Source: Methanosarcina sp. UBA402 (GTDB lineage: Archaea > Halobacteriota > Methanosarcinia > Methanosarcinales > Methanosarcinaceae). From it: a DNA stretch of 9,195 bases. The translations under genes were made by a program, and so were the position numbers. The stretch spans positions 10,743 through 19,937 of the forward strand of contig DADO01000161.1 in NCBI GenBank assembly GCA_002509325.1, in the 5' to 3' direction. Positions within the stretch are counted from its first letter, which is position 1; each line of letters starts with the position of its first letter. The notes beneath the pieces were generated by a model. That model made no database searches and was not told the DNA's origin. It saw only the letters and a program-made list of their open reading frames with translations. Of this stretch, positions 1 to 4,991 are shown in pieces.

Positions 1-118
1 TTACCAGTTATTTACCAGTTATTTATCAGTTATTTATCAGTTATTTATCAGTTATTTATCAGTTATTACCACTTATTTACCAGTTATTTACCGTTATTTA
101 CCGTTATTTACCAGTTAC
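1..118. repeat. 11-bp tandem repeat array, about 11 copies
   Basis: Eleven head-to-tail copies of TTAYCAGTTAT can be read from the first base. Copies 1-2 are TTACCAGTTAT and copies 3-6 are TTATCAGTTAT. Later copies vary, and three of them are one base shorter (67-76, 88-97, 98-107). A stray copy-like word, TTACCAGTAAC, lies at 197-207. The array starts at the window edge and may continue upstream. The period is close to one helical turn, so the AT tracts would stack on one DNA face. It lies upstream of the DUF2240-type gene; no function is known. Confidence 0.93.
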
Positions 119-126
119 TTCGTACT

Positions 127-180
127 CTTATATTTATATCAAACAGTTGTATTATATTAGTCATATTATATTCTTATATC
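127..180 (+). promoter_or_regulatory. AT-rich promoter-like region before the DUF2240-type gene
   Basis: TATA-like words occur at 131-139 (TATTTATAT), 152-157 and 165-179, within the 100 bases before the start codon at 227. Archaeal TATA boxes sit about 25 bases upstream of the transcription start, so any of these could serve. The whole stretch is AT-rich, so chance matches are expected and the exact box cannot be chosen. Confidence 0.3.
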
Positions 181-226
181 TGTCATTATATTCTCCTTAC
201 CAGTAACAATTTTAAGGCGGCAATTA

Positions 227-736
227 ATGGAAGAACTTAAACGCGTAATCTCCGTTCCTTTTAAAAAAACTCTTGCAGCTTCTCTCTCGGAAAAGGATTT
301 TGAGTATTCTCTGGCTTTTGACCTGAAATGGTTTTCCCCGAAAACTGCCTCAAAGGTAAAGGAAAAAGCCCTTGAAGCAGACTTCCTTTCTCTTAAAGCC
401 GGGGTTCTTGTGCCCTGCTTTGATGTGGAAAGTGTTAGAGTTCCTCATTCTTTTAAGCCGTCAGAGGACTTTCTTAAAAATATGGAAAGTTCCAGAGGGA
501 AAGCATCCGGGAAAGAAGAAATTTCCTTTGAGCAGGTTCTGGAGTTTATCTCCGCAGATTCCGGGTTAAGCAGGCAGAAACTTGTTTCCGAAATTAACTC
601 CATGCAGGATCGACTCTCCTATCTTGTGGATATCCGAGTCGTGGCACTTATTGTAGCAAAAAAGTTTGGGTGTAATATAGAAGCAATCTTTGGGAAGGTT
701 GCCGGGTCTGTACTCGGCCCTTCCTTTTCTACATAA
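227..736 (+). CDS. DUF2240-type archaeal protein of unknown function
   Basis: This 169-residue protein starts at ATG, with the ribosome site AAGGCGG (214-220) six bases upstream. From memory it resembles the archaeal DUF2240 family, which has no assigned biochemical role. No signal peptide or membrane segment is visible. The N-terminal ~70 residues look like a small helical or winged-helix domain (SEKDFEYSLAFDLKWFSP near residues 21-38). A short Ser/Lys/Glu-rich linker follows at about 78-97. A helical C-terminal part (about 98-160) ends in a hydrophobic stretch, VVALIVAKKFGCNIEAIFG. There are two cysteines (about 64 and 149), with no zinc-binding spacing. It stands alone, with 173 bases before the ribosomal cluster, so it need not belong to that transcript. 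The family call is moderately sure; the function is unknown. Confidence 0.72.
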   Translation: MEELKRVISVPFKKTLAASLSEKDFEYSLAFDLKWFSPKTASKVKEKALEADFLSLKAGVLVPCFDVESVRVPHSFKPSEDFLKNMESSRGKASGKEEISFEQVLEFISADSGLSRQKLVSEINSMQDRLSYLVDIRVVALIVAKKFGCNIEAIFGKVAGSVLGPSFST

Positions 737-805
737 TCTTTATGTACTAGAAATGTTATTCACATCATACCAATTCCGACTAATCGCTTGTTCTCTAATT
801 TGCCG

Positions 806-909
806 TTCCGGGATTAAGTCCCGTAGAGGCATTTATGGCGATGTTCGAACGCGATAGGGATTTTTTTCCGCGTGAGTGAGATCTATAAAATCTTGCGGAG
901 GAACATACA
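806..909 (+). promoter_or_regulatory. Leader of the rpl18e cluster with hairpins and a possibly masked ribosome site
   Basis: A perfect hairpin CGGGA-TTAAG-TCCCG lies at 809-823. A T7 run follows at 861-867, then a second possible hairpin that reaches the Shine-Dalgarno site. In it GAGAT (878-882) pairs with ATCTT (890-894), and CCGC (868-871) with GCGG (895-898), the latter being part of GCGGAGG (895-901). If transcribed, this could modulate initiation at the TTG at 910. The TATA-like word CTATAAAA (883-890) is too close to the start codon to be a normal promoter for a transcript carrying the ribosome site. The pairing was read by eye, without energy calculation. Confidence 0.35.
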
Positions 910-1290
910 TTGGGTAAAAAATCACTGGTAAAACTATCAAGAAAAACAAATCCAAGAATCGTTTCCCTGATTCTTACCCTGAAAGAGAGGGCAAATGCAA
1001 ATTCTGCCCCTGTCTGGAAGGATATCGCGAGACGTCTTGAGATGCCGTCCAGAAATTATGCGGCTGTGAATATAAGTAAGATCAACAGGCACACTGCAGA
1101 AGATGATGTCCTGCTTATCCCTGGGAAAGTTTTGGGTGCAGGTCTCCTGGATCACCCTGTAACGGTTGCGGCTGTAACCTTCAGTGACTCTGCAGTTGAA
1201 AAGATCATTGAAGCCGGCGGTAAGTGCCTGAGTCTCGAAGAGATAATGGAAGCAAATCCAAAAGGGTCCGGTATCAGGATTTTCCGCTGA
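910..1290 (+). CDS. rpl18e: Large-subunit ribosomal protein L18e (eL18)
   Basis: This is a structural protein of the large ribosomal subunit, shared by archaea and eukaryotes and absent from bacteria. Its 126 residues match the usual archaeal length. Diagnostic stretches include RKTNPRIVSLILTLKERA (11-28), the core VNISKINRHTAEDDVLLIPG (53-72), VLGAGLL (74-80) and the C-terminal GSGIRIFR. The start is TTG, chosen because GCGGAGG (895-901) sits eight bases upstream and the N-terminal MGKKS agrees with the family. It is the first gene of a tight cluster; uL13 starts ten bases after its stop. The long antisense frame across 937-1443 is a shadow. Product and start are both well supported. Confidence 0.97.
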   Translation: MGKKSLVKLSRKTNPRIVSLILTLKERANANSAPVWKDIARRLEMPSRNYAAVNISKINRHTAEDDVLLIPGKVLGAGLLDHPVTVAAVTFSDSAVEKIIEAGGKCLSLEEIMEANPKGSGIRIFR

Positions 1291-1300
1291 GGTGTCGAAG

Positions 1301-1723
1301 ATGACGGTTATCGATGCAAATGGGCTTATCCTGGGGCGTCTTGCAAGTACAGTTGCAAAACAGTTGCTTTCAGGAGAAGAAAAGATACATATTGTAAATG
1401 CTGAAAAAGCCGTAATTTCTGGCTCAAGGGCTACCACCCTCAAAGAATACCGGGAAACCCGGGAAAGAGGTGCAACGGAATTCGGGCCTTACTTCCCGAA
1501 GCGTCCGGACCGCATTCTCAAGAGGACTATCCGTGGGATGCTGCCCTATAAGAGAGCAAGAGGTAGGGACGCGATGTCCAGGCTCAAAGTCTATGTAGGT
1601 GTCCCCTATGAACTCAAGGGCGCTGAAACAATCACTATTGCAGATGCCGATATGAGGCTTTTAAGCTCCAGCAAGTATGTTGAGCTTGGTGAAGTGAGCC
1701 AGAAAATGGGTTCAAAGTTCTAA
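1301..1723 (+). CDS. rpl13: Large-subunit ribosomal protein L13 (uL13)
   Basis: This is a universal large-subunit protein. The 140-residue product shows DANGLILGRLASTVAK (5-20), the conserved VNAEKAVISG (32-41), and the basic rRNA-binding block FGPYFPKRPDRILKRTIRGM (61-80) followed by LPYKRARGRDAMSRLKVYVG. The start chosen is ATG at 1301, because TGAGGTG (1288-1294), an excellent archaeal ribosome site, lies six bases upstream. An in-frame GTG at 1292 would add three residues (MSK) but lies inside that ribosome site. The site also overlaps the eL18 stop codon (1288-1290), so translational coupling with eL18 is likely. uS9 follows after 13 bases. eL18, uL13 and uS9 in this order form a classic archaeal trio. 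Confidence 0.97.
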   Translation: MTVIDANGLILGRLASTVAKQLLSGEEKIHIVNAEKAVISGSRATTLKEYRETRERGATEFGPYFPKRPDRILKRTIRGMLPYKRARGRDAMSRLKVYVGVPYELKGAETITIADADMRLLSSSKYVELGEVSQKMGSKF

Positions 1724-1736
1724 AGGGTGAGTCCTC

Positions 1737-2141
1737 ATGGTCAAAGTAGTTAATTCATCTGGAAAGCACAAGACTGCAACTGCACGTGCAACAGTCACGA
1801 AAGGAACCGGTAAGGTTAGGATCAATAAAATTCCGCTCGAGTTATATACTCCAGAGCTCGTAATGATGAAGATCTCAGAACCTCTGCTGATCGCAGGAGA
1901 GGAAGTGGTCTCCGAACTTGACATTAATGTCGATGTACGGGGCGGCGGGTTTGTCGGGCAGGCTAATGCGGTAAGAACCGCAGTTGCCAGAGGTATTGTG
2001 GAATGGACAAATGACACAGTCATCAGAGACAACTTCGCAAGCTATGACCGCAATTTACTTGTAAGCGATTCCAGGCAGAAAGAATCAAAGAACTTCGGTG
2101 GACCTGGAGCAAGGTCAAAATACCAGAAATCTTACAGGTAA
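1737..2141 (+). CDS. rps9: Small-subunit ribosomal protein S9 (uS9)
   Basis: This is a universal small-subunit protein whose C-terminal tail reaches the decoding centre and contacts P-site tRNA. The 134-residue product has the N-terminal block GKHKTATARATVTKGTGKVR (9-28), the signature DVRGGGFVGQANAVRTAVAR (66-85) and the tail GARSKYQKSYR ending in the near-invariant KSYR. The start ATG is preceded by GGGTGAG (1725-1731), placed just after the uL13 stop. The gene lies 13 bases after uL13 and four bases before rpoN, so it belongs to the same operon. The family's length and tail are intact. Confidence 0.97.
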   Translation: MVKVVNSSGKHKTATARATVTKGTGKVRINKIPLELYTPELVMMKISEPLLIAGEEVVSELDINVDVRGGGFVGQANAVRTAVARGIVEWTNDTVIRDNFASYDRNLLVSDSRQKESKNFGGPGARSKYQKSYR

Positions 2142-2145
2142 AACT

Positions 2146-2334
2146 ATGATCCCAGTCCGATGTTTCTCATGTGGAAAAGTAATCTCAAACTATTGGGATG
2201 AGTACAAAAGGCGTGTCATTGATGGCGAAAACGCTGCCGTAGTGCTGGATGATCTTGGGATCACCCGCTACTGCTGCCGCAGAATGTTGCTAAGCCATGT
2301 TGAACTCGTTGATGTGCTTTCGCCGTACCAGTAA
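2146..2334 (+). CDS. rpoN: RNA polymerase subunit N (Rpo10, homologue of eukaryotic RPB10)
   Basis: This small zinc-binding subunit helps assemble the Rpo3/Rpo11 platform of the archaeal RNA polymerase. It is not bacterial sigma-54, despite the shared symbol. The 62-residue product begins MIPVRCFSCG and carries the atypical zinc site: Cys6, Cys9 and the adjacent pair Cys43-Cys44 (RYCCRRM). The motif GKVISNYWDEY (10-20) and HVELVDVLSPY (51-61) also fit. A start at 2098, inside rps9, is open but would add 16 residues foreign to the family. The ATG at 2146 lies six bases after a short AGGT and four after the uS9 stop, which suggests translational coupling. A tRNA gene begins one base after its stop. 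Confidence 0.96.
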   Translation: MIPVRCFSCGKVISNYWDEYKRRVIDGENAAVVLDDLGITRYCCRRMLLSHVELVDVLSPYQ

Positions 2335-2335
2335 A

Positions 2336-2410
2336 GGGACCGTAGGGTAGCCTGGTCCATCCTTCGGCGTTCGGGACGCCGGAACCTGAGTTCGAATCTC
2401 AGCGGTCCCA
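2336..2410 (+). tRNA. tRNA-Pro (anticodon CGG)
   Basis: The cloverleaf folds by eye. The acceptor stem is GGGACCG / CGGTCCC with discriminator A at 2410. The D arm starts GGGTAGCC with GG at the 18-19 positions. The anticodon stem is CGGCG / CGCCG around the loop TTCGGGA, giving anticodon CGG, which reads proline CCG. The variable loop is short (GAAC). The T stem is CTGAG / CTCAG around TTCGAAT. CCA is not encoded (the next bases are TTT), as in many archaea. There is no sign of an intron. The gene begins one base after the rpoN stop, so it must be cut out of the operon transcript by RNase P and RNase Z. Confidence 0.95.
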
Positions 2411-2411
2411 T

Positions 2412-2522
2412 TTCCCTATCTTAGGGTGCTGGTTTTAAGGCAGGTACTGTAAAATATCAAATTTATCATGATTTTAAATTATCGAAAATCATCGGAGCGT
2501 TTTTAAGTTTAAGGGTGATCAG
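2412..2522 (+). promoter_or_regulatory. tRNA-rpoK spacer with inverted repeats
   Basis: Just behind the tRNA a weak hairpin CCCT-ATCTT-AGGG can form (about 2414-2426). Further on is a perfect 8-bp inverted repeat, ATGATTTT (2468-2475) and AAAATCAT (2485-2492), around the nine-base loop AAATTATCG, with a T5 run at 2500-2504. This could be an RNA hairpin between the processed tRNA and the rpoK message, a terminator-like element, or an operator near an internal promoter. The ribosome site GGTGATC (2514-2520) for rpoK closes the spacer and matches the 16S tail over seven bases. Confidence 0.4.
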
Positions 2523-2705
2523 TTGGTCAAGGAAAAGTATACCCGGTTCGAGCGTGCACGGATTGTAGGTGCAAGAGCATTGCAAATTGCAATGGGGGCT
2601 CCTGTCCTTGTTGAAGACGACGGGCGTCTGGATCCACTCGGTGTCGCAATTGAAGAGTTAAAGGCCGGAGTTATTCCTATCACGGTCAAACGTAAAATCA
2701 ATTGA
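2523..2705 (+). CDS. rpoK: RNA polymerase subunit K (Rpo6, homologue of RPB6 / omega)
   Basis: This small subunit clamps and stabilises the largest subunit of RNA polymerase and corresponds to eukaryotic RPB6 and bacterial omega. The 60-residue product carries the family signature TRFERARIVGARALQIAMGA (7-26), then PVLVEDD, and the C-terminal part PLGVAIEELKAGVIPITVKR. The length is typical for archaea, which lack the long acidic RPB6 extension. The start is TTG, supported by the strong GGTGATC site (2514-2520) two bases upstream and by the family N-terminus. It follows the tRNA by 112 bases and precedes rps2 by 73. The antisense frame across it is a shadow. Confidence 0.95.
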   Translation: MVKEKYTRFERARIVGARALQIAMGAPVLVEDDGRLDPLGVAIEELKAGVIPITVKRKIN

Positions 2706-2778
2706 AAACGTTATTGGGATACATATTTCAGATATTGAATGTGTTTTATTGTTGATTCTATATTATGAGGTGTCATTT

Positions 2779-3522
2779 ATGGAGGAAATTGAGCAGACAG
2801 GGCAGGAGGAAAATGAAGCACAGCCTTTGCCTGAAGAAAATGTCGTGGCTGAAGCAGAACCTGCACCTGAAAAGGAAGCCGCAGCAAAAACCGAATCTGT
2901 ACCTGCAGAAACAGAGGATGAAGCAGCTTCTGCTAAAGAAGGTTCCACATCCCTTGTTTCAATTGACGAATATCTGGCAGCAGGCGTTCACATAGGTACC
3001 CAGCAAAAGACCCAGGATATGATGCGTTTCGTATACAGGGTCAGAACTGACGGATTATATGTGCTTGACATCCAGTCAACAGACGAAAGAATAAGAGCCG
3101 CATCAAAATTATTGTCTCAATACGATCCTTCAAGGATCCTTGTGGTTTCTTCAAGGCAGTACGGTCAGCATCCTGCAAGGATGTTTTCCAGGGCACTCGG
3201 CACCAGAGCAATGCTTGGAAGGTTCATTCCTGGCTTGCTTACAAACCCTCAGATCCATGGTTACTTTGAACCTGATGTTGTGATTGTAACCGATCCAGCA
3301 GGCGACGTCCAGGTCCTGAAAGAAGCTTCTAGCATTGGAGTACCTATTGTAGCACTCTGTGATACTAACAACCTTACTTCAAATGTGGATCTTGTAATTC
3401 CCACAAACAACAAAGGTAGAAAAGCTCTTTCCCTTGTCTACTGGCTGCTTGCAAGAGAAGTATCCCGGATTAATGGTACCCCCTTCAATTACGAGTTGAC
3501 TGATTTCGAAACACCTCTCTGA
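2779..3522 (+). CDS. rps2: Small-subunit ribosomal protein S2 (uS2), with an acidic N-terminal extension
   Basis: This is a universal small-subunit protein at the head-body junction, the archaeal counterpart of eukaryotic SA/p40. It has 247 residues. The conserved core begins at SIDEYLAAGVHIGTQQK (61-77) and continues with YVLDIQSTDERIR (94-106), GRFIPGLLTNPQI (147-159), PDVVIVTDP (165-173), ALCDTNN (192-198) and IPTNNKGRKALSLVYWLLA (207-225). Residues 1-58 are a low-complexity Glu/Ala/Pro extension, probably disordered. The start is ATG at 2779, because GAGGTG (2767-2772) is six bases upstream. A longer reading from 2749 has no such site and includes it. Enolase, often placed before this gene in archaea, is missing here. 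Confidence 0.95.
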   Translation: MEEIEQTGQEENEAQPLPEENVVAEAEPAPEKEAAAKTESVPAETEDEAASAKEGSTSLVSIDEYLAAGVHIGTQQKTQDMMRFVYRVRTDGLYVLDIQSTDERIRAASKLLSQYDPSRILVVSSRQYGQHPARMFSRALGTRAMLGRFIPGLLTNPQIHGYFEPDVVIVTDPAGDVQVLKEASSIGVPIVALCDTNNLTSNVDLVIPTNNKGRKALSLVYWLLAREVSRINGTPFNYELTDFETPL

Positions 3523-3552
3523 TTCCGAAAGGTAGCTCTGCATCCTGCAAGG

Positions 3553-3592
3553 ATATATAAATCTAGCCCATATCTTATATGGGTGATTATAG
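3553..3592 (+). promoter_or_regulatory. Probable promoter and operator-like inverted repeat before the MEMO gene
   Basis: A good archaeal TATA-like box, ATATATAAAT, lies at 3553-3562. A transcription start about 25 bases later would fall near 3580-3585, giving a very short leader. A perfect 7-bp inverted repeat, CCCATAT (3567-3573) and ATATGGG (3577-3583) with a 3-base centre CTT, sits between the box and the start codon. Its right arm runs into GGGTGAT (3581-3587), the ribosome site. The layout suits a repressor site at the transcription start, or a hairpin covering part of the ribosome site in transcripts that begin further upstream. Confidence 0.5.
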
Positions 3593-4390
3593 ATGAGACA
3601 GCCAGCAGTTGCAGGGCAGTTCTATCCCCTGCACCCAGAATATCTGGAGGAAGAACTCAAGCGATGTTTTGAAGGTCTGGAGATCCGGGAAAGAAATATC
3701 CTCGGGGCTGTCTGCCCGCATGCAGGATATGTTTACTCAGGAAAAGTTGCTGCACATGTTTATGCAGCTCTCCCCAGAGCCGACACATATGTCCTTTTTG
3801 GTCCCAACCATACGGGATACGGCTCACCTGTATCAGTATCTATTGATACCTGGAAAACTCCTCTGGGAGCTCTTGAGGTCGATCGCGAACTTGCCAAGGG
3901 GCTATCAGGAAGTATTATTGATACGGATGAGCTTGGGCACCGATACGAGCATTCTATCGAAGTTCAGCTTCCTTTCCTTCAATACCGCTTTGATCAGGAT
4001 TTCAAAATTCTTCCTATTTGCTTAGGTATGCAGGATGAAGAGACTGCAGTTGAGGTTGGAAACCTTGTTGCCAGCCTTGTTTCCAAAAGCAAGAAAAGAG
4101 TAGTCTTCATTGCATCCAGCGATTTTACTCATTACCAGCCTGCAAACCTTGCAAAGGAAGTGGACAATGAAATTATAGAGGCTATTCTTAATCTCGATGT
4201 TCCGGGGATATATGAAAGGCTTTATAGGAAAGATGCATCCGTGTGCGGATATGGTCCTATTTCTGCGATGCTAACAGCTTCAAAGAAGCTTGGTGCGAAC
4301 CGGGCTGAACTGCTTAAGTATTCAAATAGTGGGGAGATTTTAGGAGATATGGATGCAGTTGTAGGATATGCCGCGATTATAGTGGAGTAA
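3593..4390 (+). CDS. MEMO-family protein (AmmeMemoRadiSam system protein B type)
   Basis: The 265-residue product is a full-length MEMO-family protein with no signal peptide or membrane segment. The family shares a fold with class III extradiol dioxygenases, and its enzymatic role in archaea is unsettled. Visible family motifs are MRQPAVAGQFYP (1-12), PHAGYVYSG with His43, FGPNHTG with His73, YEHSIEVQLPFLQ (118-130), ASSDFTHY (174-181) and CGYGP with Cys218. His43, His73 and Cys218 probably correspond to the metal-site residues described in human MEMO1; that mapping is by motif, not alignment. The start ATG has GGGTGAT five bases upstream. In archaea the gene often lies between rps2 and mevalonate kinase, as here, but neighbourhood alone does not assign a function. 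Confidence 0.93.
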   Translation: MRQPAVAGQFYPLHPEYLEEELKRCFEGLEIRERNILGAVCPHAGYVYSGKVAAHVYAALPRADTYVLFGPNHTGYGSPVSVSIDTWKTPLGALEVDRELAKGLSGSIIDTDELGHRYEHSIEVQLPFLQYRFDQDFKILPICLGMQDEETAVEVGNLVASLVSKSKKRVVFIASSDFTHYQPANLAKEVDNEIIEAILNLDVPGIYERLYRKDASVCGYGPISAMLTASKKLGANRAELLKYSNSGEILGDMDAVVGYAAIIVE

Positions 4391-4863
4391 GAGATATTCT
4401 GTGGAGAATGGAACATACTCGTTTTAATTCAAGAGACCGGGGTAGCTACTTATATCGAGATAGCTACTTATACCCGAATAATTTTTATGATTTTTACCGT
4501 TATCTACTTATCATAGTTTTGTAAACATAGTTTGTAAAATAGTTTAAACATCCAAAAATAAATATTTTATCACTCGGAAATAAATTGATGGTGTATTCAT
4601 AAATGAATTTACTGTTGCATTAAACGTAATATATTTTTAAGATCCAAAATATTGTTAAATTCGCTCTTTCATTAAAAATGAATTGATTGTTACATTAAAA
4701 TAAATTCGATATATACTCAAAAAGCAAATTCTCTAAAACAAAATTACTTTCACATTAAATTATAATCTCACATTAAGTGCGATTTCGTATTAAGTACGAT
4801 TTAACATTAAATTATAACTTAGCTTTTAAGTATAATTTCTCATTAATTTCATACTAAAGTATA
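4391..4863. repeat. Gene-free AT-rich spacer with decayed direct repeats
   Basis: No gene is visible between MEMO and mvk on either strand. A 12-base word, TAGCTACTTATA, occurs at 4443-4454 and again at 4461-4472 (period 18). A 22-base block starting ATGAATT occurs at 4603-4624 and 4678-4699 with 19 matches. ACATTAAATTATAA is exact at 4752-4765 and 4804-4817. Small palindromes are ATTCAT-AA-ATGAAT (4595-4608) and TTCAT-TAAAA-ATGAA (4668-4682). The stretch reads as old, diverged tandem-repeat DNA leading into the intact 19-bp array. Confidence 0.7.
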
Positions 4864-4958
4864 ATTTCATTACTTTACATACATTTCATTACTTTACATA
4901 CATTTCATTACTTTACATACATTTCATTACTTTACATACATTTCATTACTTTACATAC
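4864..4958. repeat. 19-bp tandem array, five identical copies
   Basis: Five perfect head-to-tail copies of ATTTCATTACTTTACATAC begin at 4864, 4883, 4902, 4921 and 4940. Perfect identity points to recent expansion or strong homogenisation, in contrast to the diverged repeats just upstream. Each copy contains TTTACATA, similar to a TATA box. The last lies at 4950-4957, only 34 bases before the mvk start codon. The array therefore occupies the place where the mvk promoter should be. Confidence 0.95.
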
Positions 4959-4991
4959 TCAGCTAAGTTTGGGACATTCAGAGGAGTAATA

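Noticed and set aside
782..860. Intact tRNA-Leu gene
   Set aside because: Only an anticodon-arm-like hairpin and a T-loop-like word are present; acceptor, D and T stems do not pair and the D loop lacks GG.
1292..1300. GTG start for uL13 giving three extra residues
   Set aside because: The GTG overlaps the ribosome site TGAGGTG that serves the ATG at 1301 with ideal six-base spacing, and the family N-terminus is MTVIDANG.
937..1443. 168-codon frame on the minus strand
   Set aside because: It lies wholly over eL18 and uL13, both certain genes; the product resembles nothing and is a reverse-strand shadow.
2098..2145. Upstream start for rpoN inside rps9
   Set aside because: It would add 16 residues read out of frame from the conserved uS9 tail; the family begins MIPVRCFSCG.
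2749..2778. Upstream start for S2
   Set aside because: It has no ribosome site of its own and includes the GAGGTG that fits the ATG at 2779.
4864..4958. CRISPR-like or phage attachment array
   Set aside because: Units are contiguous and identical with no spacers, no integrase is nearby, and the tRNA is far away and intact.
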